Source: Panaeolus papilionaceus
Taxonomy: Eukaryota > Basidiomycota > Agaricomycetes > Agaricales
DNA length: 64,000 bases
Assembly: GCA_015501605.1 (NCBI GenBank)
Contig: JADNRZ010000023.1
Span: forward strand, 723,501 to 787,500
Reading direction: 5' to 3'
Each line of letters opens with the position of its first letter. Position 1 is the first letter of the stretch. Positions 11,015 to 23,076 of this stretch are shown here, piece after piece. The notes beneath the pieces are model-generated. The model made no database searches. It worked only from the letters and a program-made list of their open reading frames with translations, and had not been told where the DNA came from. A program made the translations under genes and the position numbers.

Positions 11015-14000
11015 TCAAGCTATCCTATCCAACCAGCGAAGAGTGTTCGGGTTCGTAATAGACGAATTGTACTGAAGTAGTATGTCAATTGAGGAACCGG
11101 CCGGGTTGGCATCTTTCTGGCTATTTTCGATCTCTCTACGCAAAGCCTCATACGTCGGGAATGGCACCTTCTCCTTAATACACCGCGCCATAATCTTCTT
11201 GAGGAATGTTGTCGGCGCTGTATACCGAATATCAATCGTGTTGTCTGCACGTGCCGCAGCAATCGCAATACCACGCGGGACCTGCTCATTTGGGCCTAAC
11301 CACCTCCCAGAGTGACAGCAGTTGAAGAAAAACGTGAAGTTGATCCGTGTGGAGAGATTAGCGATGGCGTTGCGAATGTTGGAGAGGAAGTAGTTGTCGT
11401 TGTAATCGGTCGGGTACGAAGATTTGCTCGGGACTGGGATATAGCTGATTGTGCCATGTGAGAAGATGTGGAAGTACGCAACGTCGCCGTCCTTGCTCTC
11501 TGTCGCAAATTTCGCACACCCGTTCTAACGGCCGCTTATACCGTTAGTGCCCGTTTATGGCGTTGAAGCCCGTTCACGGTCGCCAATGAGTGTTGAAACG
11601 GCGTTGGGGGCCCGTTTCCACGGTTCAACACCGGGGCGTTAACTGGCGTTGAGGGCCCTGTTGTAAGGACCCAAGGGTTTGCTGTAACGTGTTCCAACGG
11701 CCTCGGTCCGTTGAAGGGCGTAAGGCGCTGTTGTAACGCATTGTAACACGTGACAACGCCTGAACCCTAATTTGCGACATCCCTGACGATCCAGTCGATG
11801 CAAGCCTGGATATTGGCTTTGGTGGGCCAATGGCTGGAAGGAGCATCAGTTCCGTCATATAAGAACCTAGTGTTTTCGATTTTAAAAAGCCCATTAGTGA
11901 GATAGAAACTTAGAAGGGGCTTCATATGGGCGTAGGCCTTCCCTTTAAGCTGGCACTGTGCCGCATTATCACCTCCTGAGGGGCAATAATCCATGGCGAT
12001 AAAGATACCACGGCGTACGACACCAGTATTGAAGGTAGGATTAGCAGGTGGAGAGTCGGTTTGGGATGTGATAAGAGGCGGCGCGGGGCCAGCAATTTGG
12101 TTATCGACGACCTGGTTTTCTGTCCATATGATTTCCCCGATTTTACCAACAATGGCCGCAACAACAATAACTCCTCCGATGATCACCACAAGAGGAACAC
12201 CTCTCACTCGACGATTGGGTACAACATATGAGGTCTTGACATCTGTGAAGAGACCAGTCCAGAATGAGATCACACCCGAGGTGCTGGCTGTGAGGCGCAT
12301 TTCAAGTGCACTTCCTGCGCCGAAACTGGGGATGCCAACGAGAAGTAGTCCGTCTTGGGAAGTCCGCATCTCTTCAGACCACATTGAGCCGAGACCATGG
12401 CAGAGAAAGGCGACGACATTCCTGTCATTGAAATTCCAAGGAATGTAAACTGCGTAAATAGTTTTTGCCTCAGACGAATTAGCACGGATAGCATCGCGAA
12501 CCTCGTCAAGGTCAGAAGCTTGGACAATGGAGTCGACGTCGGGATTTGCGTGGCCAAGGGTAACGACCTGAATGCCAGACCCAGCTGGGACTCCAAGGAT
12601 TTCGTTGCCGTCGACGAGAACATGGCGGTTTCTTTCGCTAGGTTCCGTCGAAACCGTTACCCAATTCCCCTTCAACGCCGTGCCAGTTTCATAGCTGGGC
12701 CATATAGCTTTCAAATGAACCCCATCGGTGGCGGAATCCGAGGCTGCAATCTCCCCAGCACATCCATAACTTCGTCCTTTGGATCCAACCAAGGCGTAGC
12801 CTTTTCCACGAGGAATCTGTGTGACACCGAACTCGGCAAGGGCGCTGCTGAGACGAGGGATGGAAAGTTCATCGGAAGCGGTCTTGGAAACAATGACGAT
12901 ACGCATTTGGTCGGGAAGATTCTCAAGCCAGTGGGCAATGTCGTACACAGTTGAAGGTTTCCTTTCAAAGGTCACTGTCTTTATGAAATCGCCGAGACCG
13001 TTGAAAACGACGATATGAAGACCGTCTTGCGCAAACTGAATGGTTCGCATATTGATAGTGACATATGCTGCTGAAGTTGCACTTCCAGAGTACGCGTCTA
13101 TGTAAACGGTAGCTGAATATTGCGTTGAGAGAACACGAGCAGCAACGGAGAATGTCTCTTTGGATCCATAGGCTGCGTGAATGCTTCTACCCGGACCACC
13201 ACCTTTGGTCGTAAGGACGCAGAAGCGTTGAAGCTCAGTGCTCGTCGACCTATCGAAGGCAACTGGCGTAAGTGTGGCGAGCATGTTGAGCAATTTTTCG
13301 TTATTGCTGCCAACGCCAAATTGTATCAGCTTGTAAGCGATAAGAATCATATGGCCGGGAGGTACCTGGTAGAGTGGAATCGTCAGAGATATGCTTACAC
13401 AAGATAAATAAATAAAATATCTACCTGGGAAATGAAGTCAACGACACCAGCTTGGTCGGTGGTGTTTTGGAGATCAAAAGCCCGATAACCGGCGACGATA
13501 CGACTCTCGGGAGAGATAGCTGCAATCTGGAATGAATGGAATATATCTTTGGAAGATCGGAGCAGGGCAGAATTGACATGGATATCAACGGTTTGCTCGT
13601 CCTTTGCGCCTGAACAACGTACTCCGTAGCCTTGCATAGAATAGCTTTTCTCGGTTGTATCTCCTGGAGAATCGCGAGTGATGAAGTGATATTGGGCTTT
13701 GACGCTGCTAAAGGGCGGTGCTGCTGCCTCCAACATCGCGCTATTTTGGAATGCACGCGATCCAATGAGGATCCAATTATTGCCGTATCCTGGGTTATCA
13801 ACCTGAACGACCTCGCTCCCAATCCCCAAGAGGGCATCTTGAACTTCGGAGTTGAGGATCGACAGGTTAAGGTTTTTGAATGTGATGGCAATGATATCGG
13901 CTTCAAATGTTGATGTGAGAAGTCTGGCGAACCTAGCGGTCTCTGCGAAGGTAAAAAATGTGGACAAGCGATGGATACCTCGGGTGGAGTCTATCTGAGC

Positions 14001-14609
14001 GATGTATATTCCGTCTGGACCGGTGCCAGCGAGGAGATTCTTTCCATGATCCAGAGTAATAGAAACAGTCGCAATCCCAGAGGTTCCTGTAGTTGAGGAA
14101 ATGCTGACCTCGACAACATGAGGATTGCCAATAGCTGCCATTTGGTTGAGATTGGCGGGTAAAGTGGTGGATCCACTGGCTTGACTGACGAAGGATTCGC
14201 TGGCTATACCAGCACCAACCCCACGTTGTCCTACACACGCCCATGAAGTGAGGGAAGCGGCATTCTGGCCATAGAACGGGAATGCGCCGATCGTTCTGAG
14301 AGCGCGTTGGATGTGTTTGGATATAGATAAGTAGCCTGCCTTGCCGCCTTGGATGGCAATGAGTACATAAGTGTTGGGTAGAATGGAAGAACCCTCAAGC
14401 TCTGTCGCAAAGCCTTCCCAAGCGCTAGAGATTGAGCTAGAATCGCTGAAGGACTTGAAAGAAAGAAAGTTGCCGGTGCTTGAATCGAGAAAAACAACAT
14501 TGATTCCGTTGACAGGAGTGAACCGCGCATTCAAGGAATTAGGAAATGTGAAGGAAGCCCTTCCTGCACCCCCAGCAGTAGCGGTTACCGAAACAGCAAA
14601 CGAAGGCAT
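11015..14609 (-). pseudogene. ILEI-like lectin repeats + TM helix + caspase domain protein, interrupted by an insertion
   Basis: Exon 1 is 14609-13425 (start MPSFAVSV; an upstream ATG at 14654 is possible). A 59-nt GT-AG intron follows (13424-13366), and exon 2 starts at 13365. Without the insertion the chain is about 1090 residues. About five ILEI/PANDER-type repeats occur in tandem, with conserved starts such as NGINVVFLDSSTGNF, GPDGIYIAQIDSTRG and DGLHIVVFNGLGDF, and endings such as WACVGQRG, WILIGSR and YALVGSKG. A hydrophobic helix VPLVVIIGGVIVVAAIVGKI follows (about residues 780-805). The C-terminal C14/caspase domain runs GIFIAMDY, PTKANIQACIDWIVRDV, then after the insertion catalytic-His FHIFSHG and catalytic-Cys FFFNCCHSG. 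The stop is TGA 11017-11015. The 267-bp insertion places TAG directly after RDVAN, so as sequenced the protein loses both catalytic residues. ILEI domains are carbohydrate-binding folds (FAM3, POMGNT1 stem), which suggests glycan sensing coupled to a protease. That coupling is inference. Confidence 0.8.
11507..11773. mobile_element. 267-bp MITE-like insertion in the caspase domain
   Basis: A GC-rich block built from reiterated CGTTG/CAACG words, without coding potential. Its ends are imperfect inverted repeats (AAATTTCGCACACCCGTT against AAATTAGGGTTCAGGCGTT). It is bounded by GC dinucleotides at 11505-11506 and 11774-11775. Removing the block plus one GC restores the minus-strand reading DVATESKDGD without a stop. 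No GT-AG pair restores the frame, so it does not look like an ordinary intron. The transposon superfamily is unknown. Confidence 0.6.
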
Positions 14610-15384
14610 AGTAATCGTGAGGCTTGCCCGTGAGCAGACCTTCCTAGAATTCATACAGTTTTATGCATCTTGCGACGTGATTCCAATTGCATTCCAATGC
14701 ATTCCATGATTCCCAGAGTCATCTGAAGACTGAATGTCTGGTTCAATCACGGGGAACTATTGATTGAAATTGGTTACATACATAGAATGCTTGACCTCGG
14801 AGTTCATCTAATACCGCAGGCCAAAACAAGCGGCAGTTGATACGAAAACACTCGGCCATGAAGCTGCTTTCATTTAAAACTGAATGAAGTGAGAAAGTAG
14901 ATACACGTTCAAAGAATAGAATGAATTGGAAGACCCTGTGGTTTGTGAACAAGCCAATTAGACCAAACAAAGCCAACATCGTCGCCTGACTCTCCTCAGA
15001 CTCTCCCACTTACCCTCATGATGCTTACACTACATCCTGCGTAGTCGGCTTAGTACGAGTAGCAATGGCCCCATGACTCTTCCTTGGAATTCACGGCTCA
15101 TATCTTCTATCCGACTTCCAAATGCCGACAGGAAAACATATCTTCCATGACATTCCAACTGTCAAATCACAGCAACTATCTCAGGTTATCTTGAACTTCA
15201 ACGTTGAACGTCCAAAATGGTCTACCGGTGCTTTACAACCCAAGGAGAATTCAGTTATGTTGCATTTTACCTGTCAGAATCTAAGGATACACCTCAACGC
15301 TTTGTGCTTTTATCTGCAGTATAAAAAGTGACTGCATACTCAGTACCGTTTCCTTATCCTCGTTCGAGTTCACATCACATCGAA

Positions 15385-16541
15385 ATGCCAGTCGTCAAAA
15401 CCTCAAAGACCTTCCGCCAAATCCGAGATGACGCTGAAGACAAGTACAAGTCCTACAAGCCAGCCTCTGCTCTAGTCTACCATGGCGGGAGTCCACAAGA
15501 CTTCATCGGAATTCGTATCGAATGTAGTGGAGTCAGGAAGGAATTTGTTTCTAACATCGCATTTGGCCGCGGTAAGGTCTCCTTATACTCGATATACTTT
15601 TCAGATTTATTTATTTCCTCCTACCAGACCCCAAAGGCAATTTGTACTACAATGACGTGAACAGCCTCACCGGAGAATGCTCATACTCTGTCGAGTTCAA
15701 CGTTGGCTCTGTGCTCTCCATCGTTGTCACTAAAAACGGTACAGATGTTGCACAGGTATGACACTCGCGCTTGGTTCTCCTTTGTAACATTGCTCAACAT
15801 AGATTCCTTGCATTAACTATTTACAGTTTGTTGGGAAAGACCCTGTAAGTTTCCTCCGTCTTGCATCAAACTACCTGTACTTAATCTTTCCCCAACTTGC
15901 AGGCTAGCGCCATTGGCTGGCTAAGCTTCGATGCAGACCATCCTGAAGTTCCTCTCAAGGGAAGCTGGCTCCCTTATGATCCTATGGAAGTATCTTCCGA
16001 CATCATCTGTGCAGCAGGTTCCACCTCCTGCTCCATTTCCCTTCAGTCAGCTGGAAAAAAGGTTACTTTTGCTTTGGATAAGGCATCGGCGAAGGGAATG
16101 AGTGAGTTGCCTTTCTTTTCTTCTTTTTATTATTTTTTCATTCATCGTTGACTCTTTCATTAACGCTCCTCGTAGACCACGTAGGAGTAATGTGCATCAA
16201 GGCGAAGCTCGCCGATATTCCTAACGGAACGCGCAGCATCGTCGACTTTGACCCAGACAGGATTCTTTTCTACCCGACCAGTGGGCAGAGTAACCTAACT
16301 GCATTTGTGAGTTTCTTCTCCCTTCCTTCCTTCAACCTTATCGTCACATCGTTCTGATTTTCATTCTTTTCATTCAGTTCATCCGTAAGTCCAACTGACA
16401 CTGCTGCGCTGAATCTCCTTGCCCTATACTTACTCATTTTCACCTTTTGCAGCACATGTTGATAGCAAGGCTGATTTGACCGCCATGGGATCCAATTCGT
16501 TCATCAGTAACGGGGCTACTGCAGTATGGTCGAATATCTAG
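15385..16541 (+). CDS. Seven-exon gene of unknown function
   Basis: Exons 15385-15571, 15628-15755, 15827-15844, 15903-16101, 16176-16306, 16378-16384 and 16453-16541 join in phase over GT-AG introns and give 252 residues ending at TAG 16539-16541. Two exons are tiny: 18 nt (FVGKDP) and 7 nt. The product begins MPVVKTSKTFRQIRDDAEDK and contains beta-rich segments such as GECSYSVEFNVGSVLSIVV and GKKVTFALDKASAKGM. I see no signal peptide, no membrane segment and no family I can name. It is divergent from the lectin-caspase gene, with about 775 bp between their starts, so a shared promoter region is possible. The consistent phase across seven exons is the main evidence that the gene is real. Confidence 0.7.
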
Positions 16542-16755
16542 TCTAAGCATATTTCAATCTGTGTAGTACCAATCGTTGTTTCCTTTGTTGTAAATGATCC
16601 AAAATCAAGTTGAAGCAGTTGTTACGATAATGGACATCTTGGCCGATGACAGAGTTTGTGAGAGCAACTCGAAATATGACTGAAGATGGACCAATGGCTT
16701 TAAATAACTAGGGAAAAATCTTTCACAGGGATCGGTGAAAGGGACATTTTAATTT

Positions 16756-17710
16756 AAAATACTATCATTCGTAGCGAACGAAGGTTGTGATAGGTCGTGA
16801 CAAGGACGAGCAAATACGATTTGCAAGCTGTTAGAGGTTGGCTCCAGACTCCTACCTCAGCCTCTCCATTTGCGAAGTTCCGTAATGGATTGTCAGTGGC
16901 TTTGAGCCTTGCAAGGGATGAACAGTGCTCAACCCTGATAGGGTGGTTATTGCATTGTCGATATTTGCGGGTAACGACGTAAAACGTAAAAGGGGAGATC
17001 GCGTCTAAAGTTGACACCCAAGATATGACAGGGCCGGACGCTTGGTACTCTTTCATGAATCGATGAAAATTGTCAGAGAGCTGATTGTAAGAGGGAGACG
17101 ACGAGGACGAGGATGAGTCGAGAGGGATGTCGAGATTGAAAATATCCTTAGGGAAAGGGGTAGTACCGTGGTGACAACGATGGCGATTGTTGTTTCTCCT
17201 CCCATGGTAATTCCTTCAGAAATCGTCCTTGTGCGAAGTTTTAACATTGTTGGCGTCGGTGGTTCCATCAGTGTTGGAAATTCCTGCAGTCTCGAGCTGA
17301 GGGACGCAATAACCAGATTTGACAGGATACATCGAGAAGTCGAGATCTGCGAGCCGGACAGGCTGCGCTGAAGACGTGTAGATGTTGTTACTGTTGAGGG
17401 AGATGAATTTCTGAGCAATACCGGAGACCTTATTGAACTTGATTGCGAAATTGTTGTATCCACCTGGGTTGATAGGTAAGTGGCCGTTGCGAATGTCTTT
17501 GTCAAAGCTCTGGTACATGCTGACGGAGTACAGATCATAGACGGTTTTACTGCCATTATCATTGATGACGAGGAGGATGGATCTGAACTGGTAATGAACA
17601 TTTTTAATTCGGGGATGGATGATAGGACGAGGGCCGGTCTTCTTCTGGGTATTCGTGGGTGTCGTAATCGTGAGATTTAAATTGATGTTGATACTAGTAG
17701 GAGGAGTGAT
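16756..17710 (-). CDS. Possible hypothetical gene
   Basis: A minus-strand reading frame from about 17710 runs through NVHYQFRSILLVINDNGSK, NPGGYNNFAIKFNKVSGIAQ and VRLADLDFSMYPVKSGYCV to about 17216. After a frame change that could be an intron (gtaattacc... to ...ctaag) it continues as DIFNLDIPLDSSS, DNFHRFMKEYQASGPVISW and FTFYVVTRKYRQ to about 16756. The amino-acid composition looks protein-like, but I recognise no family and did not settle the start. The upstream stretch 17.7-18.3 kb in the same frame is basic, Pro/Ser/His-rich low-complexity sequence. Confidence 0.3.
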
Positions 17711-18323
17711 GACTGGAGCTGACTTGGGTAAACAGTGCAAACAGTGCTGATCAGAGGCGCGCATGTGATGTCGAGAGGGTTTGAATGAATTTCGCGGCGC
17801 TGGTGGTGGCTGGAAGCGACAATGACAATGGTTGTGATGAGTAGATGATGAAGAATGACGAGTGGATTGAGTGGGAGCATGAGGACGAGGGATAGGAGTA
17901 GGTTTAGAACGAGTAGCACGAGATGTTTGTAGTGGAGTAGGACGAGAGAATCGATTGTGAGGGGTTTGATGACATTTAGAGGTGTGGGATGAATGCCTCT
18001 TCATACCTTCGCGAGTCTCGAATGGTCCTACGCCTTCAAGCGGAACCTGACAATCGAAAGGTGCATTGTGATCCTTTGATTTACGTTTTCCTTCAGGCTG
18101 TTGGCTAATAGGCAAGTTCTCCTTGGACCCGCCCTCCTTTTGTCCTCTAGGGTTCTTGAGAACAAAACTTCTTCTAGGAAACTCACTCGACGATCCTGGG
18201 AGGCGATTTTCAGCAGGTTTGACGACACTGCCAGCGCGATGTGTGTGTACAACAGCTCTTGCGCCCTCCATACCAGCTAGCACAGGCATGGTAACACCCA
18301 AGGAGTCTTCAGACACATCATCG

Positions 18324-20205
18324 TCAGTGCTGCACGCGCTCTGTTGCTGGCGTATCATTTGAGTATAATTTTGACAGTGCGTCACATTTCCTTGTCCATT
18401 TGGGATGGAAACACCCTGGACGTTCTGACAGACGCCACGCGTGTTTGTGCGGGTTAATAAGCATACTTCTAGACGAAAGGGTTGCAACCCCACTGCCTTT
18501 CATGTGAATGGCTTCATTATTGCCAACGATGACACGAGTCGGATTTAACCCTACAGACACTTGGTGAGAATAAAGGAACAGCATCCCTAAGATAACATCA
18601 TAATTTGAGATGTTGATCATGATTATATCAAAATAGCGCTTCTCGCTAATATTCTGGTACTTCATCTGGACATAAGCACCATAATTTATTTTCGTTCGAG
18701 ACCCCTGAACAGCCAACTGGACCACTAAGGGGTTGATCAATTCGACACAAGACACCTTTAATTGTTGGGCCAAGGTGCTGGACATGAAGTCTCCTAGAGA
18801 CCCGGTGTTGACAAGTGCGCGACACGGGTGTCCATTAATTGTGACTGTGATCACGATTGGTTTCGGGATTGACCGTTTACAGTCTTTCACCACTGATAAA
18901 TTCTGTTGAACTGCAGGGTGAGTACCCTGTGGTATGCTCTGACCATTTATCTCCATCTCGAGAGAGTAGTTCTGCAACTCATCAAATGAACCGTGATGTT
19001 GCAAGAAATGAGAGGTCTCGGCATCTCGAACGATGTCCTGAAAGAATAAATCGAATGGATCAATACCATCAAATAGCCAAATAAGACCATAATCATCATC
19101 CCGTGCTTGATCAAGAAGTGACAATAATTTGGTGAAGCTTCATGAGAGCTTTTTCTCATACCAATGAATAAGATTAAATTTTGGGAGCTTTAACAACTCC
19201 TTCACGATATTAGTTTTGAACCTAAGTTTATGGTCAATGATAGTATATGCATCCGGGTCATGGTGATCTTCCTCAGTGAGTGGAATCACATGAAATCTCA
19301 TTAAATCGGTGTAATTCCGACGCTCAGATCGCAATTCGCCTGGATAACAGGTGCGATACGAAGCAAGAATTTGCTCAATGCGGAACACGTAAGGGTCCTC
19401 ACTGTGTGGGGTTTGTGCTGGGAACTCGGGGTCACGTTCTGGCAGACCATGAGAATAGGCACAATAATTGTAGTACCAGTTCACAAGATTAAAATTATTA
19501 TCTTCCAAGCATTGCTTGGAGATACAACTAATGATATTGTGAAGCTTGTCATATATGGTATACAGAGAACCATCTTTGTTGCTGCAGAAGACATTGAAAT
19601 GAGGCTCGAGAGGATCTTGTAAGGGTCAGTAAAGGCCATCACCTGGATAGTATCAGCAGTGGCTCAGTTGAGCAATTGCCTTTGCTACCCAAGGGTCACC
19701 AATATAAGGCCCATAGCGAGGGTCATCCTTGTAGAGCAAAAAGTACTTGGGATCCATGTATTCCGTATAGTCAACAAATTCATGGTCAAAGGGTCGTTTA
19801 TCACTGCCCTTGTCCAGATCCATTGGGCTCAAGATTTGAGAATCACGCTGTGAGCCATGATCACTCTGGTCATCATCATCAAGTTCGAAATATATCATAT
19901 TAGCAGTGAACTTGTTGAGGGTATCCTCACCGTGAATGAGGTCATGCAACCTTTCGGTTTCCTCAATATCAATTTCCACATTGTAATTACGTATACATGG
20001 TCCCGATGATGACCCTTGCTCTGGTGCAGGGAGATTGTTTTTCTTGGGGCAATGCCTAGCCTGATGGCCAGTGTCACGACAGTTGAAACATTTATTAGCC
20101 ACACGGAGTTCATCATGTTCCTCCTGTGATAACTCCTTGCGCTTTGGCTTATTATCTTTCTGATTATCGTCCCATTTACGGAACTCATGCTTTACAGATA
20201 AGGCC
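18324..20205 (-). mobile_element. Gypsy D remnant: gag zinc knuckle and aspartic protease
   Basis: Three consecutive minus-strand frames form the end of a Ty3/gypsy gag and its protease. At 20102-19653 is a CCHC knuckle CFNCRDTGHQARHC. At 19508-19140 is a linker. At 19124-18324 is a retropepsin-like domain with ALVNTGSLGDFMSSTLAQQL and the downstream DVILGMLFL flap/strand motif. The catalytic triplet reads NTG, not DTG: the codon is AAC preceded by C, so GAC to AAC is a CpG-to-CpA change. No reverse transcriptase follows, and the frame is lost near 18.3 kb. The left end of gag stops abruptly near 20205 where the next unit (hAT) seems to begin, as if hAT inserted into this element. Confidence 0.75.
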
Positions 20206-20962
20206 TGTGGTGGATGTGACCGTCACATATCCAGATCCGAATTACAGATAAGCATGGATAACTGACTGATCTGGATGGGTACAGACAGTGGATATCTGTA
20301 ATCCAGTCTCATCCGTATATCACAGATATCCACAACTCACCTCAGAACAGAAAGTTTTGACCCAAATAGTGCGAAATGTATCAAAAAAAATCCTTAATAG
20401 AGGTCTCCCTGCCCTCCAAATACGAAATATTCCCTTGGCTGCCAATTTGTGAGAAATTTTACAAGCGACTTGGGTGTCATCCAGCTTATCAGCCATTTTC
20501 TATACTGAATGATCTTCCCCCAAGCTCCAAATTTATTTTTAATCAATTATATCATTAAATATCTGCTTGTATACTGAATATTGTCATCACAGCTTGTCTT
20601 GATAATAAATTATAATTAGTTTGAGGGTGTGAGTGCAGATGAGCAGCGCGTGAATTAGCCATTGCCTAATTTGGAAGTTTTCAATGTGCTTGATGGTGAA
20701 TATATTCATCATTTTAAAAACATTTTAATATCATTTTTTGGATCCCATTTTAATGAAAGCAGTTTGTATATTCTGGTTTATAATGATCTTAAGTCCCTAT
20801 ATCAACTTAATTTGTGAGCTTAAGTGTTGTTAATGCAGTTATACTTAGAATCCAACAAGCTGTCTCAGAAATATCACAAACAAAGTTATATAACATCCAC
20901 TTTCACAAAACTAATACAACTAGAAATCATACATACAACAAATAAAAATGAATTTCACAATG
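20206..20962. other. AT-rich non-coding flank, probably the hAT 3' end
   Basis: Starts with short reiterated words (GGATATCTGTAATCC, ATATCACAGATATCC, CACATATCCAGATCC) of the kind seen as subterminal repeats of hAT transposons, then about 600 bp of AT-rich sequence without ORFs. The hAT terminus cannot be proven because the other end of the element is outside the window. Confidence 0.35.
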
Positions 20963-21884
20963 CTAAGACGAAGTATTTGATTCTGATGGCTGTGCTAAGA
21001 ATAAATTGGAATCTTGATCTCTCATAATCTCCTTCTCCACTATGGAAGTAAGGGTCTTGAAGCCAGGGAATAATGGAGATCGTGCCCAGGAATCGACAGC
21101 CATCTTGGCTTTAAAGGTATCAGAGGACATACCAGTTTGCAGATGGTTAACCTGCCAACACCCTGTTGAGAAGGCCTGTTCTGCATCCACCGAAGTTGCT
21201 ATGATTAATCACAATACAAAATAAATAAGACTTCAATAAATGATATAACAAAATATATAGAGCACATTTAGACATACCTGGTGCAGAGCAAAAGTCCTTA
21301 GCCATCTGTGCCAGCCTGGGACATGTCTTGACAGCATTCTCCCAATACTGGATGTAGCCTCCAGATTCCTGAATGGTTTCAGATGAAACCAGTGGCTCCT
21401 TGAGATAGGTTTGAATGTGATCAGCAGGGTATCGTTGCTCAGCAACCACAGGTGCATAGCATGAGCATTTCTGCTTCTAAAGAAATGGAAACATTGTAAG
21501 TCAGTGCTTATTGCATAAGAAGTTGAAATTAAGAATTTGTGCACACCACATTTTGCTGTGACACTGGTGCATGCTGAGTCTGATTTGAACCAGAACCTCT
21601 GGTTTGTGTCCCTGATCCACCTTCCCCTTCTGTGCCTTCACCTTGCCCATAGTGGTCATTCCACCTTTGGATTACCTTCTTTTCAATCTCCTTAATGACT
21701 CGTTGTGCATGATCATGGTCTTTGTACCATCTAAGCTTTCAGTCAGGACACATCACTCTCACCCGATCAGCAATCAAATAAATATCACAGTCCTCTGCAA
21801 ATGTTTAGTATTTGTTGATTAAAAGGATTCCAGCTTGGCATGCTATTCAAACAACATTAGGCACATCATGTTCTTCATCATCAC
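20963..21884 (-). pseudogene. hAT transposase, C-terminal half (split by gypsy A)
   Basis: Minus-strand pieces encode the C-terminal half of an hAT-superfamily transposase. At 21884-21600 is DDEEHDVPNVV...IACQAGILLINKY...CPD-KLRWYKDHDHAQRVIKEIE. At about 21480-21290 is QTYLKEPLVSS through DFCSAP. At about 21200-20963 is the dimerisation (hATC) signature SVDAEQAFSTGCWQVNHLQ followed by FKAKMAVDSW. Introns separate the last three pieces. Two in-frame TGA codons (21849-21847 and 21741-21739) replace probable Arg codons and there is at least one TAA, so this copy is dead. The upstream exon is interrupted at 21884 by gypsy A and resumes at 41383. Confidence 0.75.
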
Positions 21885-22676
21885 TGATGAGCTGCGCGCC
21901 CATCTATCTCCGTTTTCGCACCTTTGTACGTTTTTGGACTAATTCAGCGACTTGCTGTTCAAGCGCCTAGGCCACAGCATCAGTATAGCGCTCACACAAG
22001 CACACTATCATGCCTGCACTACCAACCATCTTTACATTTTCATACCTTCTTTTCATTAATTTATTCAAAACCATTGTTCCATCTGTTGTTTCTTTGTTTC
22101 ATATGACAACCTCCATCATTATTCAATTGTTTTCTCTTGTTGTAGATACATTTTCCAGTAGCTACAATATCTTTGTATCTTAGCCTGCCTGGAGAACTCA
22201 GATCATTCTGACCCCCCATATTTTCGTGTCTGAGCTTCGTTCCACTCTCTTTTTGCCTTAGCAGTCATACCAGGCGTCGTCTGGTTCGTTTCCTATCGTC
22301 TCTCGTCATATCTCAGTCCCTCAGCGTGACCAGCCGTGTCTGGTTCGAGTTTCTTGGTCTTTCTTCGTCTCCTCGTCGTCCTATGTAGCCACCGTCGTTG
22401 GCTATCGTTCCTAGTCGCCGCCGCCGTCGGTTTCTGCCCTGTAATCGCTTCGTTTCGTCTCTCAGTGTCGCCGTCGCCGACCTGAATCTCTCCCCATCGC
22501 CCCCAGCTTACCTCTTCAAACCTCAGCTCTCCGGACCCCACGAACCCGTACACGAGCGCTCATTCTCATCACTCACCTCACTCACCAACGCCCTCACCCT
22601 CACACTTCGTTTCCCACCCACAATTTGGTTTTGTGTTCATTGCCCATTCCTCCTCCTACCGTTGCGCTCATCATCA
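21885..22676 (+). repeat. Gypsy A 5' LTR
   Basis: 792 bp, TGATGAGCTGCG...GCGCTCATCATCA, with self-complementary ends (TGATGAGC/GCTCATCA). A possible primer-binding site, TGGAGCCCACCGCGAGG, starts four bases downstream at 22680. I could not match it to a particular tRNA. Confidence 0.9.
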
Positions 22677-23076
22677 TTTTGGAGCCCACCGCGAGGGGTC
22701 TTTGTGAAGAGCAAGCCAACCTATACCTTTCTCACTTGTCACACTGCAGTCAACACCACGCCAGCTTCGTTCTCGTACCTGCCGTCAGCAAACAATCGAA
22801 GAATTCAATTCACAGTCCAACACCCTTTATTCAGAACTCGCTCGTAACGGTCAAAACCTGCTTGACTTATCAGACGACTCATTCTTCGAGCTTGTCCCTG
22901 ACGCTCAAGCCGTTCACAACAACCTTCCTTCACCACCTTCGTCGCCTCTTTTCACCTTCCAAGACCTACCTACACCCACTCCACCTTCGTCACCAGCTCC
23001 TCTCCCTTCCCAGTATCACACACCTTGTTCGCCTTCACCGCTACCTCTTCCTCCATCATTTCCAGCTCCGTTTACC

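Noticed and set aside
11507..11773. Reading the caspase-domain block as a normal intron or introner
   Set aside because: No GT-AG or GC-AG choice at its ends keeps the frame and restores the expected D-V-A-T-E-S sequence; the bounds are GC dinucleotides instead.
12397..12954. 185-codon plus-strand ORF
   Set aside because: Antisense shadow of the lectin-repeat exon on minus.
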